A stretch of DNA of 61,403 nt from Methylacidiphilum sp. Yel (GTDB taxonomy: Bacteria; Verrucomicrobiota; Verrucomicrobiia; Methylacidiphilales; Methylacidiphilaceae), in NCBI RefSeq assembly GCF_004421185.1, contig NZ_LXQB01000012.1:1-61403 (forward strand), in the 5' to 3' direction. Shown here one piece after another: positions 27,491 through 36,836 of this stretch. The stretch's first letter is position 1. Each line of letters opens with the position of its first letter. The translations under genes and the position numbers were made by a program. The notes under the pieces were generated by a model, which did not search any database, was not told the DNA's origin, and was given only the letters and a program-made list of their open reading frames with translations.

Positions 27491-28417
27491 ATGCGGATAG
27501 GGATACTTTTTTGTGGACAAGGCGCTCAAAAAGTAGGAATGGGTAAAGATTTTTTTGATCGGTACCCCGTTGTCCAGGACCTTTATTTAGAAGCTGAACA
27601 ACAGCTTGGTTTCCCTTTGTCCACTATTTCTTTCTATGGACCTGAATCTGAGTTGACGAAAACCTATCACTGTCAACCTTCTCTCTTTGTTTTTGGATAT
27701 GCTCTTTACACGATCTTGCGTAAAGAAATACCCAGACTGGAGATCGTTGGTGCCTCTGGGCTATCACTTGGCGAACTAACAGCTTATGCAGCGTGTGGAG
27801 CTTTTGATTATAAAACGGCACTGAAACTTGTTGGAGAAAGAGCTCGACTCATTCAGGAAGCTTCTCAAAAGCATCCAGGGACGATGGTAGCTTTAATTGG
27901 ATCTACAAGAAAACAGGCTGAAACTATTGCCCAGATGTCAGGATGCCAGGTAGCCAACTATAATGCTGCTGACCAACAAGTGCTCAGTGGATCCCATAGC
28001 TCTATCGCAGAGGCCATAAAACTGGCTCGCGAAGCTAAAATTAAAAAAGTCATCCCTCTTGATGTTTCTGGTCCTTTTCATAGCCAGTATATGGAAGAAG
28101 CTTCAAGGGAATTTTTTGAACTTCTCAAAAATCTCACCCTACACCCTCCTTCCATTCCGGTTATATCCAATGCAACCGCTTCCATTGCTCAAACAGTTGA
28201 GGAACTTCGCCAAAGTCTAAGCAAACAAATTTGCAATCCAGTCCTTTGGGAAGAAAGTTTGCATTTTATGCTTAAATTAGACATAGAACTTTTTATCGAA
28301 ATTTCACCTAGAAAAATATTTGGCAGTTTTTTAAAAAGAATAGATCCTGCCATCCAGTGTCTGACTCTTTCGAATGTAGAAACGATGGATGAATTAAAAA
28401 ATGAGCTTGAAAGATAA
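27491..28417 (+). CDS. fabD: malonyl-CoA:ACP transacylase
   Basis: FabD loads malonate from CoA onto acyl carrier protein for fatty-acid synthesis. The 308-residue protein has the N-terminal FCGQGAQKVGMGKD, the nucleophile elbow GLSLGELTAYAA (GLS rather than the E. coli GHS, a version I recall from cyanobacterial and plant enzymes), the carboxylate-binding Arg in GERARLIQEA and the catalytic His in SGPFHSQYM. It starts the fabD-fabG-acpP-fabF cluster and overlaps fabG by 17 bases. Confidence 0.94.
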   Translation: MRIGILFCGQGAQKVGMGKDFFDRYPVVQDLYLEAEQQLGFPLSTISFYGPESELTKTYHCQPSLFVFGYALYTILRKEIPRLEIVGASGLSLGELTAYAACGAFDYKTALKLVGERARLIQEASQKHPGTMVALIGSTRKQAETIAQMSGCQVANYNAADQQVLSGSHSSIAEAIKLAREAKIKKVIPLDVSGPFHSQYMEEASREFFELLKNLTLHPPSIPVISNATASIAQTVEELRQSLSKQICNPVLWEESLHFMLKLDIELFIEISPRKIFGSFLKRIDPAIQCLTLSNVETMDELKNELER

Positions 28418-29141
28418 AGTTGCTTTAATTACTGGAGCTAGCCGAGGTATAGGCAAAGCCATTGCCATGGAATTAGCTCTTATGGGGAGCTCTATTGCTT
28501 TTATTAGTAAAAACCCTCTACAGGTAGAACAAACAGAAAAAATGTTGCAAAATTTAGGTGTTCGTACCAAAGGTTATGCTCTTGACATTTCTGAAATTTC
28601 ACAGTTGAAGAAAACTATTGATGATATTTTGAAAGAATTTGGACAAATAGATTTCTTGATTAATAATGCAGGGAAAACGGAGGATAGATTGCTTTTACGC
28701 ATGAGTGAAGCAGATTGGGATAGTGTTATGAATATTAATTTAAAGGCCTCTTTTTTTATGATAAAATTTGTGGGAAAGCATTTTCTTTCAAGAAATTATG
28801 GCAAAATCATCAATATCAGTTCCATTTCTGGCTTGACAGGTATTCCTGGACAAGCCAATTATGCTGCATCCAAAGCAGGACTAATTGGGCTAACCAAAAC
28901 TGTTGCCAAGGAATTGGGACCACGAGGCATAACCTGCAATGCCATCTGTCCGGGTTTTATAGAAACTGACATGACTCAACATCTTCCTCTTGAAAGAAAA
29001 GAAAAAATACTCAAAGAAATTCCTTTAGGAAGGTTTGGCAAAGCAGAAGAAGTTGCGAAATTAGCAGTTTTCTTGCTTGGGCCTGGGGGAGATTATATTA
29101 CCGGACAATGTTTTATTATTGATGGAGGATTGTTAGCATAA
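28401..29141 (+). CDS. fabG: 3-oxoacyl-ACP reductase
   Basis: FabG reduces 3-oxoacyl-ACP with NADPH. The 246-residue short-chain dehydrogenase has the cofactor-binding ITGASRGIGKA, the NNAGKTEDRL motif, the catalytic Ser (ISSISG) and Tyr-x-x-x-Lys (YAASK), and the CPGFIETDMT segment. The start overlaps the end of fabD, so translation is probably coupled. It is 63 bases before acpP. Confidence 0.95.
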   Translation: MSLKDKVALITGASRGIGKAIAMELALMGSSIAFISKNPLQVEQTEKMLQNLGVRTKGYALDISEISQLKKTIDDILKEFGQIDFLINNAGKTEDRLLLRMSEADWDSVMNINLKASFFMIKFVGKHFLSRNYGKIINISSISGLTGIPGQANYAASKAGLIGLTKTVAKELGPRGITCNAICPGFIETDMTQHLPLERKEKILKEIPLGRFGKAEEVAKLAVFLLGPGGDYITGQCFIIDGGLLA

Positions 29142-29204
29142 ATGCTATTGGCTGATAGAAAAAATTTTTACATAAAGAAGATAAATCTCATCATGGAGGA
29201 AAAT

Positions 29205-29459
29205 ATGGCAGAAAAAAAATCGATCGAAGAAAGAGTGAAAAACATTATTGTAGAGCAGCTTGGAGTCAATCCTGAACAGGTTACTCCCAAAGCCAGATTT
29301 ATAGAGGATTTGGGAGCAGATTCTCTAGATACAGTTGAGCTGGTGATGGCTTTTGAAGAAGAATTCAATGTTGAAGTACCGGATGAAGAAGCTGAAAAAC
29401 TACAAACTGTAGGAGATGTCATTCGCTACATCGAAGAAAACCTAGAAGAAGAAAGCTAA
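29205..29459 (+). CDS. acpP: acyl carrier protein
   Basis: ACP carries growing acyl chains on a phosphopantetheine arm. The 84-residue acidic protein has the attachment motif [20 protein letters not shown], whose Ser is modified. The start at 29205 is chosen because TGGAGGA lies at good spacing and the N-terminus then fits the family; a start at 29142 directly after fabG would add 21 unrelated residues. Confidence 0.96.
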   Translation: MAEKKSIEERVKNIIVEQLGVNPEQVTPKARFIEDLGADSLDTVELVMAFEEEFNVEVPDEEAEKLQTVGDVIRYIEENLEEES

Positions 29460-29490
29460 AAAGATTGAGAAGAAGCCAAAAGCACAGGCT

Positions 29491-30735
29491 ATGAGTAAGA
29501 GGCGAGTGATCATAAGCGGGATGGGATTAGTCTCTCCAAATGGCAACTGTGTCCAAGAGTTCTGGACAAGTCTTATAAACGGGAAAAGTGGCATTGGAGT
29601 TATTACCGCTTTTGATACTCAAGCTTTTGATTGCAAGTTTGGCGGAGAAGTAAGAAACTTCAATCCAAGCAACTACTTTAAAAATCCCAAAGATGCTCGA
29701 AGAGCCGACCGCTTCGTCCAGTTTGCAATGGCTGCAGCAAAGGAAGCCATTGAAAGCAGCGGCATCGATTTCGATAGAGAAGACCCCACAAAAATAGGGG
29801 TTATTGTGAGTTCTGGCATTGGTGGTTTGAAAACATTGGAGGATCAACACACCATTTTGCTGACAAAAGGACCTTCCCGATGTAGTCCTCTCATGATTCC
29901 AATGATGATTTCTAATATGGCCTCAGGCATGATAGCTATAGAATACAATTTAAAGGGTCCTAATTTTTCTATCGTAACAGCTTGTGCCTCTTCTGCTCAT
30001 TCAATTGGTGAAGCTTTTCGCATGATCCAGGTTAGTGATGCCGATATCATCGTTGCTGGCGGATCAGAAGCCTCGATCGTACCTTTAGGAGTTGCAGGAT
30101 TTTCCAATATGAAAGCTCTCAGCCTACGAAACAACGAACCCCAAAAAGCTTCACGCCCCTTTGACAGACACCGCGACGGGTTCGTATTAAGCGAAGGGGC
30201 TGGAGTGGTTGTTTTGGAAGAGTTGGAGCACGCTAAAAAAAGAAATGCTCCTATTTATGCAGAGATCATTGGCTATGGCCTATCTGCCGATGCACATCAT
30301 ATTACTGCACCTGATCCCTCCGGAGAAGGGGCGACTCGAGCTATGGAGATGGCTATGAAAAAAGCGAGCCTCAATCCTCAAGACATCGATTATATTAACG
30401 CCCATGCTACAAGTACCATTCCCGGAGATATTTGTGAAACGATGGCAATAAAAAAAGCCTTCGGTAAACATGCTTATTCCATACCAATAAGCTCTACAAA
30501 GTCGATGACAGGACACCTTTTAGGAGCTGCTGGAGCTGTGGAATTGATCGCATGCATTAAAACCATTCAAGAAGGGGTGATACCCCCAACAATCAATCTA
30601 GAAGAACCTGATCCTCTCTGCGATCTTGATTATGTACCTAATGTAGCACGGAGACAAAAAGTGAATATCGCCATGAACAATTCCTTTGGCTTTGGCGGAC
30701 ATAATGCTAGTCTGATTATAAAAAGATTTGATTGA
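29491..30735 (+). CDS. fabF: 3-oxoacyl-ACP synthase II
   Basis: FabF condenses malonyl-ACP with acyl-ACP to lengthen fatty acids. The 414-residue protein has the nucleophile Cys in VTACASSAHSIGEA and the two active-site His in HATSTIPGD and SMTGHLLGAAGA, and it ends with the family's NNSFGFGGHNASLI. It lies 31 bases after acpP in the common acpP-fabF order. Confidence 0.96.
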   Translation: MSKRRVIISGMGLVSPNGNCVQEFWTSLINGKSGIGVITAFDTQAFDCKFGGEVRNFNPSNYFKNPKDARRADRFVQFAMAAAKEAIESSGIDFDREDPTKIGVIVSSGIGGLKTLEDQHTILLTKGPSRCSPLMIPMMISNMASGMIAIEYNLKGPNFSIVTACASSAHSIGEAFRMIQVSDADIIVAGGSEASIVPLGVAGFSNMKALSLRNNEPQKASRPFDRHRDGFVLSEGAGVVVLEELEHAKKRNAPIYAEIIGYGLSADAHHITAPDPSGEGATRAMEMAMKKASLNPQDIDYINAHATSTIPGDICETMAIKKAFGKHAYSIPISSTKSMTGHLLGAAGAVELIACIKTIQEGVIPPTINLEEPDPLCDLDYVPNVARRQKVNIAMNNSFGFGGHNASLIIKRFD

Positions 30736-30763
30736 CTAACAAAATAAGAATATTTTAATGTAA

Positions 30764-31006
30764 ATGAAAAAAGGAATTCATCCAAATTATCAAGAAACAA
30801 CGATTAGTTGTGCGTGTGGAGCAGTCTATACAACCAAATCCACAAAGCCTTCTATTAGAATAGGAATATGTGCTTCCTGTCATCCCCTCTTTACTGGTCA
30901 ACAAAAATTTGTCGATACCGCTGGAAGAGTAGAAAAATTTGCAAGACGTTTTGGAAAGGTTTCTTTGCTAGGTGATGCAGCAAATAGAAAGAAAAAGACT
31001 AAGTAG
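30764..31006 (+). CDS. rpmE: 50S ribosomal protein bL31 (zinc-binding type)
   Basis: The 80-residue protein starts [18 protein letters not shown] and has the four cysteines of the zinc-containing form (two in CACG, two in [10 protein letters not shown]), so it is the zinc-loaded version rather than the Cys-free paralogue used in zinc limitation. A basic tail follows. It starts the run rpmE-prfA-prmC-murA-coaD, a common bacterial order in part. Confidence 0.95.
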   Translation: MKKGIHPNYQETTISCACGAVYTTKSTKPSIRIGICASCHPLFTGQQKFVDTAGRVEKFARRFGKVSLLGDAANRKKKTK

Positions 31007-31095
31007 GTTTGGCCAATGACTTCTCCTTGATAAGCCCACAAGCCTTTCTTCTTTCTTATTCTTTGCCTTTGTTCTTTCCATTTACAAAAATTCAC

Positions 31096-32232
31096 ATGTA
31101 TTTAGAGCGATATATTGAAAAAATTCAAAAAAAGTTCGACAAACTCCAGACAGAACTTTCTAAGGAAGATCTCTATAGCAGCAATCCAGCCAAAACTATT
31201 GAAATGGCTAGAGAACACACTCGCTTAAAAGAAATACTGGATCTTTATGCTCAGTTAAAAACGCTTCAAGAAGCAAAGGCTTCTGTTGTTAGTCTGACAA
31301 AAGAAACTACCGACGTAGAACTCCAAGAATTAGCACAACACGAAATAGAAAAGCTGGACCAAAAAATACATGAACTTACAGTGGCTGTGCTTTCTTCACT
31401 TTTCCCCTCGGAAGAAGAAAAAAGTTCGAAAAATCTGATTATTGAAATTCGAGCGGGGACAGGAGGAGAAGAAGCTGCCCTTTTTGCTTCCGATCTTTAT
31501 AGAATGTATAGTAAATATGCTGAAAAAAAGGGTTGGAAGCAGGAGTTACTCCATTTTCATCCTAGCGAATTAGGAGGGCTAAAAGAAATTATATTTTCAA
31601 TCCAAGGAAAAGAGGCTTTCAAAAAATTGAAATATGAAAGTGGAGTGCATAGAGTCCAAAGAGTTCCCGCAACAGAATCTCAAGGAAGAATCCACACCTC
31701 AACTGCAACAGTGGCTGTCCTGTTGGAACCAGAAGAAATCGAATTAAATATAAAACCTGAAGATTTGCGGATTGAAGTCTGCAGAGCCGGAGGCCCCGGG
31801 GGGCAAGGGGTCAACACAACAGATTCGGCTGTTCAGATTTTTCACATTCCTTCAGGAATTATGGTGAGATGTCAAGATGAGAGGTCTCAATTAAAAAACA
31901 GAGAAAAAGCGCTCAAAATCCTTAAAGCACGACTTCTTTCCAAAAAAGAAGAAGAAGAAGCTCAAAAACGTGCTATGGAAAGAAAAAGTATGGTTGGCAG
32001 TGGCGAACGGACAGAAAAAATACGGACTTACAATTTCCCTCAAGGACGAGTCACCGATCATAGAATTCCTCTCACTCTTTATAATTTACAATCTTTTCTT
32101 GACGGAGATATCGATCCGATAATCGATCAATTAATTCAAAAAGAAGTCGCTAGTAGAATCGCCCGAGAACTAGCCGAAGAAAACATCCCTTTCAGTGCTA
32201 CGGAAGATGATCGAAAGCCGTCAATTGTTTAA
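31096..32232 (+). CDS. prfA: peptide chain release factor 1
   Basis: RF1 reads UAA and UAG and triggers peptide release. The 378-residue protein has the anticodon-like tripeptide PAT (in [14 protein letters not shown]), as in E. coli RF1, and the catalytic GGQ ([16 protein letters not shown]), whose Gln is methylated by PrmC encoded next door. The start at 31096 ([11 protein letters not shown]) fits the family; a TTG at 31009 would add 29 residues. It overlaps prmC. Confidence 0.95.
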   Translation: MYLERYIEKIQKKFDKLQTELSKEDLYSSNPAKTIEMAREHTRLKEILDLYAQLKTLQEAKASVVSLTKETTDVELQELAQHEIEKLDQKIHELTVAVLSSLFPSEEEKSSKNLIIEIRAGTGGEEAALFASDLYRMYSKYAEKKGWKQELLHFHPSELGGLKEIIFSIQGKEAFKKLKYESGVHRVQRVPATESQGRIHTSTATVAVLLEPEEIELNIKPEDLRIEVCRAGGPGGQGVNTTDSAVQIFHIPSGIMVRCQDERSQLKNREKALKILKARLLSKKEEEEAQKRAMERKSMVGSGERTEKIRTYNFPQGRVTDHRIPLTLYNLQSFLDGDIDPIIDQLIQKEVASRIARELAEENIPFSATEDDRKPSIV

Positions 32233-33034
32233 AAAAGCTCTAAGGTATTTAGAAGAGAAAAATATAGAGGCTCCTAGGCTTTCTTGCGAACTGATTTTTT
32301 CCGATGCTCTCCAAATCGACAGACTTGCTCTGTATACCACCCCATCTTTGTCATTGGAATCAAAAACCGCCGATCTTATCTGGGGACGAGTGGAAAGAAG
32401 GGCAAGGGGGGAACCGGTTGCCTATATACTCGGTTACAGTCTATTTTATGGGGAAAAATTTTATATTTCTCCTGCCGTTCTTATTCCAAGACCAGAGACG
32501 GAATTCGTTGTGGAGTCTGCTATGGAATTGCTCCCTAGGCTTACAGGGCCAATCCTTGATATTGGAACAGGCAGTGGAGTCATTGCAGTAACGATGGCTC
32601 AGGCTTATCCAAACTTGTCCTTTTACGGTACAGATATCTGTAGTAAGGCCCTTCAAATAGCTGAAAAAAACAAAAAGAAATTAAAAAATCTTTTCTTTTA
32701 TCAGGATGACTTATTGAATAAACCTCCTTGTGATTTTTTTGAGCTGATGATTGCTAATCTTCCCTACCTTCCCTCGGAAATCATTCCCCAGCTTTCTCCA
32801 GAAATACAATTTGAACCTCGTATTGCTCTAGATGGAGGGGAAGACGGTTTGAAGTTGATCAGAAAATTCATTCCTCAAGCAAAAAACAGATGTCGTTATC
32901 TTATCTTGGAGATAGGAGATGGGCAGTTTCTTCAAGTCAAGCAACTTTTAGTAGACCATGGTTTTTCTGTTATCCAAGTAAAAAAAGATCTTTCCCAAAT
33001 GGAGCGAGTTGTTATAGGAAAATATCGTGGATAA
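32195..33034 (+). CDS. prmC: release factor glutamine methyltransferase
   Basis: PrmC methylates the GGQ glutamine of RF1 and RF2. The 279-residue protein has an N-terminal helical domain, a SAM-binding [12 protein letters not shown] motif, and the substrate-Gln site read as NLPY in MIANLPYLP, where the usual motif is NPPY. Asn and Tyr are kept. It overlaps prfA by 38 bases from the first ATG (32195), or 26 from an ATG at 32207, and overlaps murA by 8 bases. Confidence 0.93.
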   Translation: MLRKMIESRQLFKKALRYLEEKNIEAPRLSCELIFSDALQIDRLALYTTPSLSLESKTADLIWGRVERRARGEPVAYILGYSLFYGEKFYISPAVLIPRPETEFVVESAMELLPRLTGPILDIGTGSGVIAVTMAQAYPNLSFYGTDICSKALQIAEKNKKKLKNLFFYQDDLLNKPPCDFFELMIANLPYLPSEIIPQLSPEIQFEPRIALDGGEDGLKLIRKFIPQAKNRCRYLILEIGDGQFLQVKQLLVDHGFSVIQVKKDLSQMERVVIGKYRG

Positions 33035-34292
33035 ATTTGTTATTCAAGGTGGAAATCCTCTCATTGGAAAAGTTACTATCAGTGGATCAAAAAATTCTGC
33101 TCTTCCTATCCTTGCTGCAACACTCCTGACACCGGAAGAATGTATCATTCATCGGGTTCCCGATCTTAGTGATATACGGTATATGTTGGAAATTCTAAAA
33201 TTTCTGGGTGCTCAGGTTCATTACGAAAAGGGAACGGTAAGAGTCAAAAATAAGATGATTAATTGGATAGCCCCCTATGACTTGGTCCGAAAAATGCGAG
33301 CCTCCATTTGCATTCTTGGCCCTCTCATAGCTCGATGTGGGAAAGCTAGAGTCTCTTTACCAGGAGGGTGTGTGATTGGAGACAGACCTATTGATCTTCA
33401 TATTTCTGGACTCCAAAAGCTAGGAGCCAATATAGATATCATCAAAGGTGATGTTGTGGCTCAGGGTGGGCAATTGCGAGGCACTACGATCAATTTAAGA
33501 GGTCCTTACGGCTCAACAGTTCTAGGAACAGATAATGTGATGATGGCTGCTTGCCGCTCAGAAGGAACAACGATTATAGAGGGAGCTGCCTGTGAACCAG
33601 AAGTAGAAGATTTAGCCAAATTCCTTGTGTCAATGGGTGCTAAAATCAGCGGGATCGGTTCTCAACGCTTGATCATCGAAGGGGTAAAAGAACTTCATGG
33701 AAGCGAATATACAATTATTACAGATAGAATAGAAGCAGGGACATTCGCCGTTGGCGCCGCAATGACTAAAGGCGATTTATTCCTTGAACAGGCTCCTGTC
33801 AACCACATGACCAGCGTACTGGGAAAATTACAAGATTGCGGGGTAACCATTCAAGTCGAAGAAAACGGCTTACGGGTATCGAGATCTGGTCCACTCAAAG
33901 CCTTTGAAATCGTGACTTCTTCTTATCCAGGCTTCCCAACAGATATGCAGGCTCAATTTTGTGCCATGGCAACTATTGCCTGCGGTAAGAGCAAAGTCGT
34001 CGAAAATATATTTCCAAACCGGTTCATGCATATCAGTGAACTTAAGCGACTAGGAGCCAATATCGAACTATCGAAAAACGAAGTACATATTTATGGGACA
34101 GAACGGTTAAGCGGAGCTCCTGTCATGGCTTCAGACCTTAGGGCTTCAGCAGCTCTCGTGCTTGCGGGGCTCGTAGCCGATAATACTACCGAAGTCCATC
34201 GAGTCTATCACATAGATAGAGGATATGAGAGGATTGATGAGAAACTGTTATCGGTAGGAGCCATGATCAAAAGAGTGTATTCAAAAACATGA
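33027..34292 (+). CDS. murA: UDP-N-acetylglucosamine 1-carboxyvinyltransferase
   Basis: MurA transfers enolpyruvate to UDP-GlcNAc, the committed step of peptidoglycan synthesis. The 421-residue protein has the GSKNSALPILAATLL start, the active-site loop GGCVIGDRPIDLH whose Cys is the fosfomycin target, and the GLVADNTTEVHRVYHIDRGYE end. The start is a GTG overlapping the end of prmC; the N-terminus then fits the family. It overlaps coaD by 4 bases (ATGA). Confidence 0.96.
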   Translation: MDKFVIQGGNPLIGKVTISGSKNSALPILAATLLTPEECIIHRVPDLSDIRYMLEILKFLGAQVHYEKGTVRVKNKMINWIAPYDLVRKMRASICILGPLIARCGKARVSLPGGCVIGDRPIDLHISGLQKLGANIDIIKGDVVAQGGQLRGTTINLRGPYGSTVLGTDNVMMAACRSEGTTIIEGAACEPEVEDLAKFLVSMGAKISGIGSQRLIIEGVKELHGSEYTIITDRIEAGTFAVGAAMTKGDLFLEQAPVNHMTSVLGKLQDCGVTIQVEENGLRVSRSGPLKAFEIVTSSYPGFPTDMQAQFCAMATIACGKSKVVENIFPNRFMHISELKRLGANIELSKNEVHIYGTERLSGAPVMASDLRASAALVLAGLVADNTTEVHRVYHIDRGYERIDEKLLSVGAMIKRVYSKT

Positions 34293-34813
34293 AAAAAGTC
34301 CTTTATCCAGGAACCTTCGATCCAATTACCCTTGGGCATGTTGATGTGATACTCAAAGCGGTTCGTTTGTTTGATGAAGTGATTATTGGAGTTTCAGGTC
34401 AAACACCTAAAGAAACTCTTTTTCAATTAGAAGAACGCATCTCCCTTGTTCAGTTAACAATAAAAGAGCTATCCTTCCAAAATCTAAAGGCATTGTCTTA
34501 CACAGGCCTTACTGTAGACTTTGCCAAGCAGTTAGGCTGTTGTGCCATTATCCGCGGGCTTCGAGCAGTATCTGATTTTGAAAGTGAGTTTCAACTTGCT
34601 CTAATGAATCGTAGATTAGAACCTAAAATCGAAACCATTTTTCTTATGCCCGAAGATAACCATATTTATTTAAGCTCTTCTTTAGTAAAAGAAATAAGCA
34701 GGCTTGGAGGAGATATATCTCCCTTTGTTCCCGTTGCCGTTGTAGAAGCACTTAAAGAAAAAATGTCCAAAAGAAATTCTCTTTCTATTATTTCTCAACT
34801 CTCCGCACAATAG
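34289..34813 (+). CDS. coaD: phosphopantetheine adenylyltransferase
   Basis: CoaD makes dephospho-CoA from ATP and 4'-phosphopantetheine. The 174-residue protein has the nucleotidyltransferase motif YPGTFDPITLGHVD, the GLRAVSDFESEFQLALMN block and the SSSLVKEISRLGGD end. Its start overlaps the murA stop as ATGA, indicating coupled translation. CoaE, the next enzyme, is at 17462-18073. Confidence 0.96.
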   Translation: MKKVLYPGTFDPITLGHVDVILKAVRLFDEVIIGVSGQTPKETLFQLEERISLVQLTIKELSFQNLKALSYTGLTVDFAKQLGCCAIIRGLRAVSDFESEFQLALMNRRLEPKIETIFLMPEDNHIYLSSSLVKEISRLGGDISPFVPVAVVEALKEKMSKRNSLSIISQLSAQ

Positions 34814-35296
34814 CTACTTGTTAATTAAATCCTCAAGGGCATCATCAACTCTTATATCAATGAGCTTCCATACTTTATCTGGTTTGTAATAGACAAATCG
34901 CCAGCGAAGAGGTTGCAGTTCAAGATTTAACAAATAAGTAACTACATAAAGGCGATTCCCGAAAGCTTTAGAATCATAGATATCAAAAGAATCAGCTTTC
35001 CCGTAATAAGACATTGCTTGGCTGGTTTTATCCATAAGCATATTGATATTTTCATTGCGGGAGGCCAATCTACTATTAACCAACAATTCTTGAAAAGCCC
35101 TTTGTATATCCCCTTGAAGCAATTGATTAAAAAATTTTTCTATTGGTACTTTTAATTCAGGAATCGGTTGGACGGGATTGGGCTCCCTAGACATCCTCAA
35201 TGGGGGTAAATCTTTTACTTGAGGCACAGGAGCGGTTTGAGCTAAAAGAGAAGCAACCGGAAAAAAGAATAAAAAGAATAGAAAATTTTTCTGCAT
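34814..35296 (-). CDS. secreted protein of unknown function
   Basis: I do not recognise a family. The 160-residue protein has a signal peptide (FLFFLFFFPVASLLAQ), a proline-rich stretch, then a small alpha+beta domain (about 50-155) with LLQGDIQRAFQELL and WRFVYYKPDKVWKLIDI, a pattern like that of NTF2-like folds. The start at 35296 is chosen because it gives a clean signal peptide; an upstream ATG at 35398 would add 34 residues and overlap the divergent gene. Its stop abuts that of coaD with no gap. Confidence 0.65.
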   Translation of the reverse strand: MQKNFLFFLFFFPVASLLAQTAPVPQVKDLPPLRMSREPNPVQPIPELKVPIEKFFNQLLQGDIQRAFQELLVNSRLASRNENINMLMDKTSQAMSYYGKADSFDIYDSKAFGNRLYVVTYLLNLELQPLRWRFVYYKPDKVWKLIDIRVDDALEDLINK

Positions 35297-35386
35297 CTTT
35301 TCTAGACCATAAAACAAAAAGTAAAATGGCTTCTTTGCCTCTCCAATTCTCTTCATTTCAAAGATGACCAACAATAATTTTTTTCC

Positions 35387-36425
35387 ATGGATAATCATAG
35401 CTGGTTCTTAAGGCTTTATTCTTTTGTTGCAGTGGTTATTCTTGCCATTTATGGAAGGGCTGCACCCTCAAAGGAGCAGCTATATAACATCATCATTATT
35501 TACCAGGAAAACCACAGTTTTGACAACTTGTTTGGTAGCATGGAAAAAGTAGATGGTATTGCAAATGCAAAACATACATTTCTACAAGAGGATAAACAAG
35601 AGGTACTATATAAAACTTTACCTCCTATTTATGACCCTGTGAATTAAACAGTAGATAAAAGATTATCTCGATCTCTCCCTAATGGTCCTTTTCTTTAAAT
35701 GATTTCTTAACAACTATATAAACAGCCCCATACCCGATCCCATCCCTAGTTTTTACTGGACTCAGCTTCAGATAAATAGTGGCAAATGCAACCGATTCGT
35801 AGCTTAGAGTAATACTGGAGGCTTACCCATGAGCTATCACAGTGTCAATCTCTACCCCTCTATGCTTATGCAAAGCAGTACACCGTTCTGAATCATTTTT
35901 TTTAAAGCAATCTTTGGTGTTTTCTTTTTGAATCACCTATTGCTTATGACTGCAAAAATACTCCCTATTGGGGAGACGCTCCTGAGGAACTAAAATCTCC
36001 ACTGGAATTCGACAATCAAGGAACATGGATCGGGATTAAAAAAGAAGGGACAAAGACATTTGATGGGTAGGTTGTAGGAACGGTACAAAGTGTCTACCAA
36101 TCCCATTCTTCCACACAAAAAAAAATGCCATCTACTCCTTCCATTGCCCATGCAAACGATTAGGGATAGACTATCGGAAGTTGGAATTTCTTGGTCATGG
36201 TATGCGGATGGCTGGAACGATGCACTCCAAGGAAGGGCTGATCCCTCTTTCAGTTTCATCTTCAGTTCGTTGTATACTTTAAAAATTCCGCTGGTTATAC
36301 AGAAGCAAAGAAAAAAATATCTTAAAGATGAAGCAGGTTTTTATCCTGGATATTAAAAAGGGGATCTTTTTTACCCCAAGTATGCTTTGTGTGAAACCTA
36401 TGGGCAAATACAACGAACAGCCTGG
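35387..36425 (+). pseudogene. secreted phosphoesterase (phospholipase C/acid phosphatase family), 5' part, inactivated
   Basis: A signal peptide and the family's N-terminal motif IIIIYQENHSFDNLFGS are readable at 35387-35647, then the frame closes. Later pieces appear in shifting frames: RDRLSEVGISWSWYADGW near 36156-36209, the FQFH and KKYLKDEAGF segments at 36250-36340, and KPMGKYNEQPG ending at 36425. Stops and indels, some next to A-runs, break the gene before the insertion is considered. The intact enzyme would cleave phosphate esters outside the cytoplasm. The 3' part continues at 37810. Confidence 0.78.
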
Positions 36426-36468
36426 GGCTTGAACAGTTTCTATACAAGTTGCTTTTTCCTTCTCATAA

Positions 36469-36836
36469 ATGTATATTCTAAACCTGTCGCCCAAGCTAGT
36501 CAGCATTCAAGAGGCCGCCGAGTTCCTGGGGGTTGCGCCGCAAACACTGCGGCGCTGGAAGCGCGAGGGCAAGCTCCTACCCGATGAACCCACAGCAGGA
36601 GGGCGGCGACGCTACAACCTTGCGCGGCTTAGGCCAGACCAATTTCATGCACCGGAGAAGGTAGACCGCACCCCTTCAGGCCTTTTTTGTGGTAGTTCAT
36701 GCCGGAACCCAGGTCCGCGATCACCTCGAATGTCCAGCCTTGCAAGGCACAGAACAGCTCAAGAACCTGTTTTTGCCCTTCCAGATCGTCCTTCTGGTCG
36801 TGACTGGACACACGTGCATAGGCAATGGCTCTACGG
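36469..36836 (+). pseudogene. tnpA: tnpA (IS607-type serine recombinase), rearranged by internal inversion and deletion
   Basis: The plus strand reads the MerR-like helix-turn-helix (SIQEAAEFLGVAPQTLRRWK) to about 36670. From about 36671 to 36830 the catalytic start lies on the minus strand, where it reads AIAYARVSSHDQKDDLEGQK and onward to NYHKKGLK. The remaining third of the gene, present at 61123-61330 in the other copy, is missing. The recombinase Ser motif is thus in the wrong orientation and the gene cannot make a functional TnpA. Confidence 0.75.

Noticed and set aside
27491-28417. FabD elbow reads GLSLGE instead of GHSxGE
   Set aside because: As I recall, the GLSLGE form is common in cyanobacterial and plant enzymes, and the catalytic Ser, His and Arg are present. 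Not evidence of altered activity.
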